Positions 1 through 7,861 of a stretch of 27,047 bases of DNA are shown here, in pieces. The stretch is taken from IMG/VR virus record IMGVR_UViG_3300031576_001303, positions 1-27,047 of that record; one strand, given 5' to 3'. The stretch's first letter is position 1. Each line of letters starts with the position of its first letter. The stretch is from a virus. Below the pieces are notes generated by a model, which was not told the origin of the DNA, did no database searches, and worked only from the letters and a program-made list of their open reading frames with translations. The translations under genes and the position numbers were made by a program.

Positions 1-315
1 TATAGCGTGCTCGACCAAATCCTCGATCAGGAGTTCCGGCGGCTGCGCTGGTCCCCGCGGGATCACGAAGCCAATCCCTTCAACGGACCGGAGGCCCGAA
101 AGCTCTTGGTGCGATTGCTTGAGGCGGCCAAGAAGTTCCGCGTGGTGGTCTTAAGCTACGGCAGCCAGCGCTACACATTCGAGGAGTTCGAGGAGACGGT
201 CAAACAGGTAGAGCCAACGGCGGAGATCTTCAAGGTCAATCTCCGCTACCCCTTCACCCGAAAGACCGATGCCGAGGCTGTTCGCAAGGAGCTCATGGCG
301 GTCATCGCGCACTGA
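1..315 (+). CDS. 5'-truncated ORF, possibly C-terminal part of a DNA adenine methyltransferase
   Basis: The reading frame is open from the first base, so the gene probably begins outside the window. A GTG at 7 is possible but has no visible ribosome binding site. About 100 residues are present. The segment 'FRVVVLSYGSQ' followed by an acidic helix, 'EIFKVNLRYPF' and 'RKELMAVIAH' resembles the C-terminal strand-helix-strand ending of D12-class adenine methyltransferases, where a VLSYN-like strand precedes a helix and a basic strand. No catalytic DPPY motif is in the visible part, so this assignment is an inference. The ParB-like gene 13 bases downstream fits it, because phages often pair or fuse ParB-like domains with DNA methyltransferases. 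It could equally be an unrelated hypothetical protein. Confidence 0.55.
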   Translation, partial: YSVLDQILDQEFRRLRWSPRDHEANPFNGPEARKLLVRLLEAAKKFRVVVLSYGSQRYTFEEFEETVKQVEPTAEIFKVNLRYPFTRKTDAEAVRKELMAVIAH

Positions 316-328
316 GGAGGATGGACTG

Positions 329-997
329 ATGCCTGAAACGTTTCATACCGTCGAGCTAATTCCGGTCGAGCGGATCCGGGCGAATGACTACAACCCAAAC
401 GCCATGGCCGCCAAGACCTATGAGCAACTGGTGGCCAGCATCAAAGGCCGCGGATTCCGGAGCGCCATCTACGTGTTGCCGGCCGATCAGGACGGGGTGC
501 ATACCATCGTGGATGGCGAGCATCGCTGGCGGGCGGCCAAGGAAAGCGGCCTGGTTCACGTGCCGTGCGTGGTGCTTCCGGCCAACCAGGACGAGGCGAT
601 GATGGACACCCTCGCCATGAACCAGCTGCGCGGCGGCTTGGTTCCGGTCAAGGTCGCGCTGGTCATCGCCGAGCTGAGCAAGCGCATTCCCGTTGACGTC
701 CTGGAGAAGGAGCTCGGCTTCGAAGACCACGAGTTGGAGGACCAGCTGGAGCTGCTGAAGCTGCCGGATGACATCAACAAGACCATCGAGCTGCAAGCCG
801 AGATGGAGGAGCGAGAGGCGCTCCAAGTCGTCACCTTTGTGATGCGTAAGCCCCAGGCCGAACTGGTGGAGCACGTCATCAACGATGTCGAGAAGGAAGT
901 TGACGGGCCGAACCGGCGCGGCCATGCGCTGGAGGTCATCGTGAAGGGTTATTTACGAGCCGCAGGAAAGCCTGCGCCGGAGATGTCGCGGCAATGA
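329..997 (+). CDS. ParB/Srx-like nuclease-fold protein
   Basis: This is a 222-residue protein. The N-terminal half is a ParB/sulfiredoxin-fold domain: 'VELIPVERIRANDYNPN' is the usual first strand and loop, and 'VDGEHRWRAAKE' (residues 61-72) holds the family's GEHR signature at 63-66. The C-terminal half is helical and charged with no obvious helix-turn-helix, so it lacks the full architecture of a chromosome-partitioning ParB. In phages such stand-alone domains lie near terminase or methyltransferase genes and may act as nucleases or DNA-binding adaptors; the role here is inferred. The start at 329 follows a GAGGAGG site at 314-320; the in-frame ATG at 269 lies inside the preceding gene and is unlikely. 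The stop overlaps the next start (ATGA, 994-997). Confidence 0.85.
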   Translation: MPETFHTVELIPVERIRANDYNPNAMAAKTYEQLVASIKGRGFRSAIYVLPADQDGVHTIVDGEHRWRAAKESGLVHVPCVVLPANQDEAMMDTLAMNQLRGGLVPVKVALVIAELSKRIPVDVLEKELGFEDHELEDQLELLKLPDDINKTIELQAEMEEREALQVVTFVMRKPQAELVEHVINDVEKEVDGPNRRGHALEVIVKGYLRAAGKPAPEMSRQ

Positions 998-1479
998 GTC
1001 GAGGCAAGCGGCGGCTCGTCACAAGTCCCAAGGCGATGCAGGTTTACCGGCTGCGGATCCGCGGCTGGAACAGCCGGGAAATTGCCGAAACGCAGGGCAT
1101 TCCGGAGCGGACGGTCCGCCATATCATCCACGCCGGCCAGGATCTGACCGATGGGGAGATCCGGTACCTCAACAAAGAAGGCGTACTACGGGAACTCTTC
1201 GAAAACGCGCGGGAGCGCAAACGCACTCTCTGGCAGCTCTTCACGACGGCGCGGCTTGAGGTCGTGAAGGCAACCTGCATCAAGCTCTTGCAGGAGGAGG
1301 ACGCCATCCTGGAGCAGTTGGCGGTGCGCTTGAGCCTGCTTGAGCCGACGCCGGACCTCACGACCAAGCACGACATCACGTACACCGAGAAGAAGGATCT
1401 GCGCCTCCATGTGGAGGTGTGCTACCCCGATGACCAGCTCGTTGGCCGCACCGCTGATTTCTTCGGACGAGTACGTTGA
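994..1479 (+). CDS. Terminase small subunit (putative)
   Basis: This 161-residue protein has an N-terminal helix-turn-helix. Residues about 14-45 read 'KAMQVYRLRIRGWNSREIAE' then 'TQGIPERTVRHIIH', the pattern of a resolvase/terminase-type DNA-binding domain. Charged helices follow (residues about 65-120) that could mediate oligomerisation. Small terminase subunits recognise the packaging site on phage DNA and regulate the large subunit. The assignment rests on the helix-turn-helix, the size and the position immediately upstream of a clear large terminase. It begins in a 4-base ATGA overlap with the ParB-like gene and overlaps the start of the large subunit by about 50 bases. A generic helix-turn-helix regulator is the alternative. 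Confidence 0.7.
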   Translation: MSRGKRRLVTSPKAMQVYRLRIRGWNSREIAETQGIPERTVRHIIHAGQDLTDGEIRYLNKEGVLRELFENARERKRTLWQLFTTARLEVVKATCIKLLQEEDAILEQLAVRLSLLEPTPDLTTKHDITYTEKKDLRLHVEVCYPDDQLVGRTADFFGRVR

Positions 1480-2905
1480 GCTGGTGCGGTCGGTCGCACC
1501 CCGCCGGCTGGACGTGTTCGTCAACCATGTCTTCCGGGACAGCCTGGAGCTGATCGACGGCCGCTTCGTGCCGGGGAAGCACATCGACCACTGGTGCGCT
1601 CGGCTGCAGGAGCGCAAGAAGACCGGGACGATCTCCGCCCGGAAGCACAGCAAGAGCACGACGTTCTACGGCTTCATCGCCTGGCGGCTGTTCCGGCTGC
1701 TGTTCGGCCAGGACGTGCCGGCATTCGAGGAACTGCTCTACATGAGCTACAGCATGGATTTGTCGCAGTACCACCTGAAGAAGGTCAAGCGCTACGTGGA
1801 GGCGAACCCCTGGTTCAAGCCGCTGCAAAGCCTGACCGACGCCGAGAGCATCCTGCACTACCGCACACCCGAATCCGCAGGGACCAGCGAGCGCCGGGAG
1901 GTGCTGATCGAGCCGGCCGGGGTGATGACGTTCAAGCGCGGCCGCCATCCGCACGGGGTGCTGTGCGACGACATTTTGCGCGACCCGGAAGTCCGGCTGG
2001 ACCTGACCCAGATCGAGAAGATCACGCGCATCTTCCTCGAAGAGATCGTGAGCATGCCCAAGGAGGGCGGCGTCCTGCACATCGCGGGCACGCCGCAGGA
2101 CAAAGAGGATCTGTTCAAGGCGCTCAAGGACATGGAGAGTTTCGATGTGGCGGAGTATCCGGCGGTCATCGACTTCGAGCGCCGCGAGGTGCTCTGGCCG
2201 GAGATGTTCCCCTTCGAGCGCCTCATCGAGATCCGGGACAAGGAGGTCGGCAAGAAAGCCTTCCTGAAGGAGTACCAGTGCCGGCCGGTGCGCGAGGTCA
2301 GCGGCTACTTCGAGGAGACCGAAATCGACGCGGTCATCGATCCGAGTCTGCAGCCGCTCGCGATCGGGACGGCCACGCCGGGCACGGTCTATGTGATCGG
2401 TCTGGACCTTGGCAAGAAGACCCACCCGTCGCATCTCGTGCTCTTCGAGGATACCGGCACGGAGCTGGTGCAACGGCTGTCGCGGTGGTTCGACCGCACG
2501 GATTACACGGAACAGGTCGAGGTCATCAAGGCCTTGGACGATCTCTATACCCTCTCCGGTTTCTGCTACGACGACACGCGGGCGGAGCTCGAAGGCTTTA
2601 AGGAGCGGCGGGAGCTGCCCGCGTGCGCGCTCGGCGTGCCGATGACGGCGAAGGCCAAATTCGAATGCGCCGCGATGTTCGGCCGCCGGGTGCGGCAGCA
2701 GACAATCCGTCTCCTGAACGATCCGCGCCAGCGCCGGCAGCTCCTGAGCGTCGATGACAACCTGGACGCCCCGGTGACGGCCGACGGCCATGGCGATGCC
2801 TTCTTCAGCATCATGCTGGCCTGCAAGGCGGCCGAGCTGCAGACGACGCCGGTCGTCGGCTTCGCCTCACTGCGGAGCGAGCGTCGTGAGGAGGATGACG
2901 AGTGA
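1430..2905 (+). CDS. terL: Terminase large subunit (packaging ATPase/nuclease)
   Basis: This 491-residue protein is the DNA-packaging motor, which docks on the portal and cuts the concatemer. The ATPase half has a Walker A-like segment 'ARKHSKST' (residues 70-77), a Walker B 'GVLCDD' with acidic residues 180-181, and a coupling-motif candidate 'HIAGTP' (about 227-232). The nuclease half has an RNase H/RuvC pattern: 'VIGLDLG' (Asp326), 'FCYDD' (Asp381/382) and 'HGDAFF' (Asp456). The frame is open upstream to 1340, but ATG 1430 follows a GGAGG at 1413-1417 and begins just before the 'SSDEYVELV' segment, so I chose it. Its start overlaps the small subunit and its stop overlaps the portal start by one base (TGATG). 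Confidence 0.93.
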   Translation: MTSSLAAPLISSDEYVELVRSVAPRRLDVFVNHVFRDSLELIDGRFVPGKHIDHWCARLQERKKTGTISARKHSKSTTFYGFIAWRLFRLLFGQDVPAFEELLYMSYSMDLSQYHLKKVKRYVEANPWFKPLQSLTDAESILHYRTPESAGTSERREVLIEPAGVMTFKRGRHPHGVLCDDILRDPEVRLDLTQIEKITRIFLEEIVSMPKEGGVLHIAGTPQDKEDLFKALKDMESFDVAEYPAVIDFERREVLWPEMFPFERLIEIRDKEVGKKAFLKEYQCRPVREVSGYFEETEIDAVIDPSLQPLAIGTATPGTVYVIGLDLGKKTHPSHLVLFEDTGTELVQRLSRWFDRTDYTEQVEVIKALDDLYTLSGFCYDDTRAELEGFKERRELPACALGVPMTAKAKFECAAMFGRRVRQQTIRLLNDPRQRRQLLSVDDNLDAPVTADGHGDAFFSIMLACKAAELQTTPVVGFASLRSERREEDDE

Positions 2906-5037
2906 TGGCGCTCCTGGAGCTCTTCCGGCGCACCGTGCCGGCCCGCCTGCGCTCATCCAGGCGCACTACTCAGCAACGGCTCGCACACATCGAGAAGCAA
3001 TCGGCCGCCTTTCCCATCATCACCATGCCCTGGCAAGCCGCGCAGGGCGTACCCCGGCCGGAGACGATTGCGACCTTCGCGGATTTCGGCCGGGTCTTCC
3101 GCCGGGAGGTCTGGGTCTACGCCTGCGTGAAGCGCATCGCCGAGGCCGCGGCCGACGTGCCGATACTGGTCGTCCAGCGCGTGAAGGGCGAGGAGAAACC
3201 GCTCGATAATCATCCGCTGCTGGACTTGCTGGAGAGCATCAATCCGTACATGGGCAAGGCGATCTTCATCGAGACGCTGATGGCCAGCATTGAGCTGATG
3301 GGCAACAGCTACATCGAGAAGGTGCGCAAGACGAAGCGCGGCCCGCCGGTTGAGCTCTACCCGCTGCGGCCGGATCGCATGCGCGTGATCCCGGACCCGG
3401 TGAACTACCTGGTCGGCTTCCTCTACGAGGTGAACGGCCGTCGGATCCGCTTCGAGCCGCAGGACGTCGTGCATCTGAAGACGTACAACCCGCTCGATGA
3501 CTACTACGGCCTCAGCACCCTCGAAGCGGCGGCGCTCAGCATCGAGCATGATCAGTTCGCGATTGCCTATAACCGCAACTTCTTCCGTAACAACGCCATG
3601 CCGGAGGGGGTCTTCACGACGGAAGCGGCCGTCAAGCAGGAGGACGTGGACCGCGTGAAGCAGGAGTTCGAGAAGAACTTCCGGGGTCCGAAGAACACCG
3701 GCAAGGTCGGCTTCCTCGGTGGCAAGTGGACCTGGGTCAGCATGGGCATGAAGCAGCGCGAGGCGCAGTTCATCGACTCGCGCAAGATGAGCCGTGAGGA
3801 GATCCTGGCGACCTTCGGCGTGCCGCCGGTGCTGGTGGGGCTCCTCGAAGGGCAATTTGCCGCGAACGTGCGCGAGCAGCTGCAGATCTTCTGGAAGCTG
3901 GTCATGCTGCCGCGGCTGCAACGCGTGGAGGATCAGCTCAACGAGCAGCTGGCGAGCGAGTACGGCGACGACATTAGGATCCGGTTCGATCTCGGCCATA
4001 TCGAAGCCCTCCGCGAAGACGAGAACGATCGGGTCGAGCGCGTGAGGAAACTCATCGAGGGCGGCATCATCACGCGCAACGAGGCGCGCGAAGAGATGGG
4101 GCTGGAGACGCTGCCGCTGCCCGGCATGGATGACATCACCGTGCCGTTCACGGTCGTGCCGCTGGGCACGACACCGACGCCGCCCGGTGCGGGGCCCGCT
4201 GCGGAGGAGACGATGACGCCGGAGAAGGCGCGCCTCACCGCCATCAAGACCGCGCGGTGGCGGGAGTTCATGAATGACGTCGAGATCCTGATGGCGCCGA
4301 TGGCCGCGCAGTTACGCAGCCTCTTCACCCGTCAGCGCGAACAGGTCATCCGGCGACTGCATGAGGCGCTGCTGCAGGACAGCATGCGCCTCTCGGTCAA
4401 TGGCGGGGTGACGCTGAAGCAGCGCGTGACCCTGGAGCAGATCCTGTTCGACGTCGTGGAGGCGGAGCGGGAGCTGGAGCAGATCGGGCGGCGTGCCATG
4501 GCAGCGGCCATCGAGCGGCGAGGCAGCCGCGTGCTGGCCCTGCTCGGCGTGGACTTCGACTTCAATCTGAAGGATCCGCGGATCGCGGAGTTCCTTGAGC
4601 GCCAGGTCTTCAAGTTCAAGCGGGGCACGACCGAGAGCATGCGCGAGGAGATCCGACAGGCGCTGCTGGCCGGGGAGCGGCTCGGCGAAGGCATCACGCA
4701 GATCGCCGACCGGATCAACGCCGTGTTCCACAACGCGCAGCAAGTGCGCAGCCTGCGCATCGCGCAGACCGAGATGGTCGGCGCGGCCAACTTCGGCCAG
4801 CTGGAGGGGATGGCGCAGAGCGGGGTCGTGCGAGGCAAGCAGTGGTTGAGCGCTCGGGACGGCCACGTCCGCGAATCGCACCAACAGCTGGATCGCTCCA
4901 CGGATCCGGCGCAGGGTGGCGCCCCGGTCAACCTCATGACGCCCTTCGCCAACGGGTTGCAGTATCCGGGGGACCAAGCCGGTCCAGCGGAGGAAGTAGT
5001 CAACTGTCGATGCGTCGTACTTGACGTGGTGCGATGA
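2905..5037 (+). CDS. Portal protein fused to a MuF-like head morphogenesis domain
   Basis: This is a 710-residue protein. Residues about 1-410 match the HK97/SPP1-type portal: 'VWVYACVKRIAE', 'HPLLDLLESINP', 'IELMGNSYIEK', 'ELYPLRPDRMRV' and 'YYGLSTLEAAALSIE' are portal hallmarks. The remainder continues without a stop into a helical segment and ends in a MuF/SPP1 gp7-like domain: 'QIADRINAVF', 'RIAQTEM', 'WLSARDGHVRESH' (about 645-657) and 'VNCRC' (about 699-703). Portals form the dodecameric DNA channel, while MuF proteins are minor head proteins usually encoded by the next gene. Here they are one polypeptide. A linker rich in Pro, Gly and Thr (about 418-432) separates the parts. ATG 2905 is preferred over GTG 2902 because it couples to the terminase stop after GAGGAGGA. 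Confidence 0.93.
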   Translation: MALLELFRRTVPARLRSSRRTTQQRLAHIEKQSAAFPIITMPWQAAQGVPRPETIATFADFGRVFRREVWVYACVKRIAEAAADVPILVVQRVKGEEKPLDNHPLLDLLESINPYMGKAIFIETLMASIELMGNSYIEKVRKTKRGPPVELYPLRPDRMRVIPDPVNYLVGFLYEVNGRRIRFEPQDVVHLKTYNPLDDYYGLSTLEAAALSIEHDQFAIAYNRNFFRNNAMPEGVFTTEAAVKQEDVDRVKQEFEKNFRGPKNTGKVGFLGGKWTWVSMGMKQREAQFIDSRKMSREEILATFGVPPVLVGLLEGQFAANVREQLQIFWKLVMLPRLQRVEDQLNEQLASEYGDDIRIRFDLGHIEALREDENDRVERVRKLIEGGIITRNEAREEMGLETLPLPGMDDITVPFTVVPLGTTPTPPGAGPAAEETMTPEKARLTAIKTARWREFMNDVEILMAPMAAQLRSLFTRQREQVIRRLHEALLQDSMRLSVNGGVTLKQRVTLEQILFDVVEAERELEQIGRRAMAAAIERRGSRVLALLGVDFDFNLKDPRIAEFLERQVFKFKRGTTESMREEIRQALLAGERLGEGITQIADRINAVFHNAQQVRSLRIAQTEMVGAANFGQLEGMAQSGVVRGKQWLSARDGHVRESHQQLDRSTDPAQGGAPVNLMTPFANGLQYPGDQAGPAEEVVNCRCVVLDVVR

Positions 5038-5057
5038 GCGCCAAGGAGGAGGAAGCC

Positions 5058-6014
5058 ATGCTGTATCGCAAACCGGAAGAGGCAGGGCTCTGGCGAGCCT
5101 ACGAAGCCGGCCAAATCATCATGCGCGGAGGAATCATCGCGCCGCTGCTGCGGATGCCGATGGCCGTCGACGTCAAGCAGCTCGGCGGGAAGGACTCCCG
5201 GGTGCTGCGCTTCATCGCCTCCACCGAGGTCGAGGATCGGGACGGCGACATCATCCGGGTGGCCGGCTGGGAGCTGAAGAACTTCCTGGAGAACCCCGTC
5301 CACCTCTGGGCGCACAACATGCGCCAGGATCTGCCCGCGATCGGCAAGACCATCAAGATCGAGCAGCAGGCGAACCGGCTCATCAACGACGTGGACTTCT
5401 TCATGGCGGAGGAGTTCGAGCTCGCGCGGCTCGCGTTGAAGATGCACCTCGCCGGCGTCGGCGCGGAGAGCGTCGGTTTTCGGCCGATGATGGCCATCGA
5501 GCGGCGCGACGGGCAAGGCCGCCTGACGGGCTTCGAGTTCCAACAGCAGGAGCTGCTGGAAATCAGCAGCGTGCCGGTGCCGAGCAACCCCGAGGCGCTG
5601 ACGCTCGCCACGCAGAAGGGGCTGTTGACGTCGGATGAGGCGACGAAGATCGAAAAGGTCTGGTCGCCGGACACGGTCAGCCCGATCAAGATCTATCTGC
5701 CGCAGTCTGACCTGGCTGATCCTCCGGCGAAGGAGCCGACGGTGGAGGAGCAACGTCAGGCCGAGGTCGCACAGGCCAAGGCCGCGGCGGAGACGATGGC
5801 CGAGGACGAGCAGAAGGCGATGCAACGACACCATCTCGCCATGGCAGAGGCCTACGGACTCCAGGTGACGATCGAAAGCGGCGAGGATGACGCGAAACAA
5901 CAGGAACTCGAGGCCTTGAAGCAGGAAGTACAGGCGCTCAGCCAGCGGTTGGCGGAGCGGGATGGCGCGATCGGTCGCGCCGTGCAAGCAGCGGTGCAGC
6001 ACGCGGTGCACTGA
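5058..6014 (+). CDS. Prohead protease (S78/U35 family) with C-terminal scaffold-like extension
   Basis: This is a 318-residue protein. The protease domain shows 'STEVEDRDGDIIRVAGW', 'HLWAHN' with candidate catalytic His86, 'GVGAESVGFRP' with candidate nucleophile Ser138, and 'LLEISSVPVPSNPEA' near 166-180, all typical of HK97-type prohead maturation proteases. After about residue 225 comes a Glu/Ala/Gln-rich, probably coiled-coil tail, longer than a minimal protease, which could act as an internal scaffold. The protein would cleave itself and the N-terminal region of the capsid protein during head maturation. ATG 5058 follows AAGGAGGAGG (5043-5052) at ideal spacing. An earlier in-frame ATG at 5034 overlaps the portal stop, but would place that ribosome binding site inside the coding region. 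Confidence 0.92.
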   Translation: MLYRKPEEAGLWRAYEAGQIIMRGGIIAPLLRMPMAVDVKQLGGKDSRVLRFIASTEVEDRDGDIIRVAGWELKNFLENPVHLWAHNMRQDLPAIGKTIKIEQQANRLINDVDFFMAEEFELARLALKMHLAGVGAESVGFRPMMAIERRDGQGRLTGFEFQQQELLEISSVPVPSNPEALTLATQKGLLTSDEATKIEKVWSPDTVSPIKIYLPQSDLADPPAKEPTVEEQRQAEVAQAKAAAETMAEDEQKAMQRHHLAMAEAYGLQVTIESGEDDAKQQELEALKQEVQALSQRLAERDGAIGRAVQAAVQHAVH

Positions 6015-6046
6015 TCGCCGCGATACGGAGAGGGAGGAGCAGTGCC

Positions 6047-7465
6047 ATGGAAGGACTCGCAGAGCTGACAAAGCTCGTGCATGACCTGAAGGAACAGGTC
6101 GAGCAAGGCACCAGCCAGGACATGCTGGCGAAGATCGTGCAGGGGGAAATCTCAAAAGCGATCGCGGACGCCCGCACACCACAGCGCCGGGGGCAATTCG
6201 ATCTGGGGGTGCGCGGACGGGACATGAGCATCAAGTTCGCGGTGCACGGCCTCAGCCCGAAGTACGTGCCGCCGCACGCGTGGTCAGCGCCGGTCCCCAC
6301 GAACCCGCTGTTTACGCCGGATGTGGAGGAGCTGGCGAAGCTCAACGACTACGCGGTCATCACCGCGATGTTGAGCGCCGGCCGCAACGTCGAGCTGGAC
6401 ACGGAGGAGAAGGTCGCGAGCTTCATTCAGAGCCGGATCGAGAAGCCGCGGACGAAAGGCTGGGCGGACTGGAAGGATCACTACACCCAGCTGAGCAAGG
6501 CGCTCGATTCAGCGACGAGCGCGGAGGGGCTCGAATTCATCCCGACCGGCTTCAGCCGGGACCTGATCGACCGCGTGCGGATCGCGGCGGCGGTGGGCCA
6601 GCTCTTCCCCGAAATCAACATGCCGACGGATCCCTTCAAGCTGCCGGCGCGCGCCTTCGCCCGGCAGAACGCCGTGAAGCTCAGCGAGTCAACGGCCGAC
6701 GCCGCTTCCAAGGCGACGGCCAAGACCCCGGGCACCCGCCAGGTGACCTTGGATGCTCAGAAGCTCGGGGTGCGGGTGCTCTGGTCCCTGGAGCTCGATG
6801 AGGACAGCATCATCGCGATGGCGCCCTTCCTGCGCGATGAGATCATCGAAGGCTTGGCCTACGGACTCGAGACGGCCTACCTCAACGGTGATAACTCCGG
6901 CACCCATATGGACAACGACACCAATGGGGGGTCGGCGGACCTCGCCGAAAAGACCTGGGTCGGGCTGCGCAAGCACGCGCAAGCGAACTCGCTGACCACG
7001 GACCTGGCTACCTTCTCGACGGCGAATCTCCGGGCGCTGCGCGGCAGCCTCGGCAAGTACGGGGCCGATCCGCGGGATCTGGCCTGGATCGTGTCGGTGA
7101 AGGGGCTCATCAAGATGCTGGGCCTGGCCGAAGTCATCACGGTCGAGAAGTACGGGCCGCTGGCGACGATCGTGACCGGGCAACTCGCCTCGCTGGATGG
7201 AATCCCGGTGGTGGTCTCGGAGCACATGCGGGATGACGTCGCCGCCACGGGCGTCAACACCGGGGTTGGGCCCAACACCCTCTCGAATCTGGTGCTCGCG
7301 AATCGCCGAGCGTGGATCCGTGGGGTGCGTCGGGCGCCGACCATCAAGACCAAGGAGGACATCGAAACGGATCAGTTGATCGCTGTGGTGACCTGGCGGG
7401 GGGATTTCCAGCGCGTCCTCGGGACGGCGGAAACGCACACGGCACAAGGTCGCAACTTCTCGTAA
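6047..7465 (+). CDS. Major capsid protein, HK97 fold
   Basis: This is a 472-residue shell protein. The first roughly 50 residues ('LTKLVHDLKEQVEQ' onward) are a charged helical region like the scaffolding delta-domain removed by the prohead protease encoded just upstream. The body contains the usual HK97-family sequence: 'LEFIPTGFSRDLIDRVR', 'LFPEINMPTDPFKLP', 'TLDAQKLGVRVLWSLELDEDS', 'GLAYGLETAYLNGDN' and a C-terminal 'IAVVTWRGDFQRVL' strand. The start at 6047 follows GGGAGGAG. Where the protease cuts cannot be read reliably; the basic stretch 'TPQRRGQ' at about residue 44-50 is one guess. A strong hairpin lies directly after the stop. Confidence 0.95.
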   Translation: MEGLAELTKLVHDLKEQVEQGTSQDMLAKIVQGEISKAIADARTPQRRGQFDLGVRGRDMSIKFAVHGLSPKYVPPHAWSAPVPTNPLFTPDVEELAKLNDYAVITAMLSAGRNVELDTEEKVASFIQSRIEKPRTKGWADWKDHYTQLSKALDSATSAEGLEFIPTGFSRDLIDRVRIAAAVGQLFPEINMPTDPFKLPARAFARQNAVKLSESTADAASKATAKTPGTRQVTLDAQKLGVRVLWSLELDEDSIIAMAPFLRDEIIEGLAYGLETAYLNGDNSGTHMDNDTNGGSADLAEKTWVGLRKHAQANSLTTDLATFSTANLRALRGSLGKYGADPRDLAWIVSVKGLIKMLGLAEVITVEKYGPLATIVTGQLASLDGIPVVVSEHMRDDVAATGVNTGVGPNTLSNLVLANRRAWIRGVRRAPTIKTKEDIETDQLIAVVTWRGDFQRVLGTAETHTAQGRNFS

Positions 7466-7479
7466 TCGGCATCGCGTCA

Positions 7480-7516
7480 GGCGGCGGAGGGCCCATGGTT
7501 GGTGTCCTCCGCCGCC
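7480..7516 (+). promoter_or_regulatory. Perfect 11-bp stem-loop after the capsid gene
   Basis: GGCGGCGGAGG (7480-7490) pairs perfectly with CCTCCGCCGCC (7506-7516) around a 15-base loop. It begins 14 bases after the capsid stop and lies just upstream of the next ribosome binding site (7526-7531). No T-tract follows, so it is not a canonical terminator. It could protect the 3' end of abundant capsid mRNA, partly attenuate transcription, or act as a processing site. The structure is seen directly; the role is inferred. Confidence 0.55.
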
Positions 7517-7536
7517 ACGCCCGACAGGAGGACGGC

Positions 7537-7746
7537 ATGGCTACCGGGTACTGCCAGAAAGACTGCAACGTCGACGGTAAGGACTACAAGGCCGGCTATG
7601 TGGAGCTCGACGAGGAGGAATTGGAGCGGCTCTGCGCGAGCTACCCCAACCTCTTTCAGACCGCGCATCCACCCAGCACAGCCGGGACCACCCCAGCATC
7701 GGAGACATCGGATGAGACGAGCGGGACAGAGGACGCGACGGACTAA
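7537..7746 (+). CDS. Small acidic hypothetical protein downstream of the capsid gene
   Basis: This 69-residue protein starts at ATG 7537 after a good AGGAGG (7526-7531). The N-terminal half, 'ATGYCQKDCNVDGKDYKAGY' then 'VELDEEELERLC', contains three cysteines, and the C-terminal third is a Ser/Thr/Glu-rich acidic tail. Phages often encode small capsid-associated proteins (decoration or head-stabilisation proteins, or a short hypothetical protein with a beta-hairpin) between the capsid and connector genes. I do not recognise a family, so the role is open. The frame is open upstream to 7312 inside the capsid gene, but that is a shadow reading. Confidence 0.7.
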   Translation: MATGYCQKDCNVDGKDYKAGYVELDEEELERLCASYPNLFQTAHPPSTAGTTPASETSDETSGTEDATD

Positions 7747-7858
7747 GCGGGAACGTGAAGACGATGAGGAGCGTCGTGACACGTCGCCGATCCGTCCGGT
7801 GAAGCAACTTCTCTCGCCGGCGGATAAGCAGATGCGGCGTTACTCCACGAAGGCGTAG
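7712..7858 (+). CDS. Possible very small basic protein
   Basis: A 48-residue ORF overlaps the end of the preceding gene by 35 bases and ends 3 bases before the connector gene, filling what would otherwise be a gap of about 115 bases. It is strongly charged ('TRRTKREREDDEERR') and ends in 'SPADKQMRRYSTKA'. A GGAG at 7701-7704 offers a weak ribosome binding site for ATG 7712. Nothing in the protein identifies a function. It could be a real tiny gene or chance coding in GC-rich DNA. Confidence 0.38.
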   Translation: MRRAGQRTRRTKREREDDEERRDTSPIRPVKQLLSPADKQMRRYSTKA

Positions 7859-7861
7859 GTG

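Noticed and set aside
1594-2601. Long + strand open frame of 335 codons inside the large terminase gene
   Set aside because: Its translation is Ala/Gly/Arg/Pro-rich without motifs, while the overlapping frame has all terminase motifs.
4332-6182. Very long minus-strand open frame (616 codons) across portal and protease genes, and similar ones elsewhere (for example 9248-10963)
   Set aside because: They are opposite to clear structural genes, have low-complexity Arg/Leu/His/Ser-rich translations, and are expected in GC-rich DNA.
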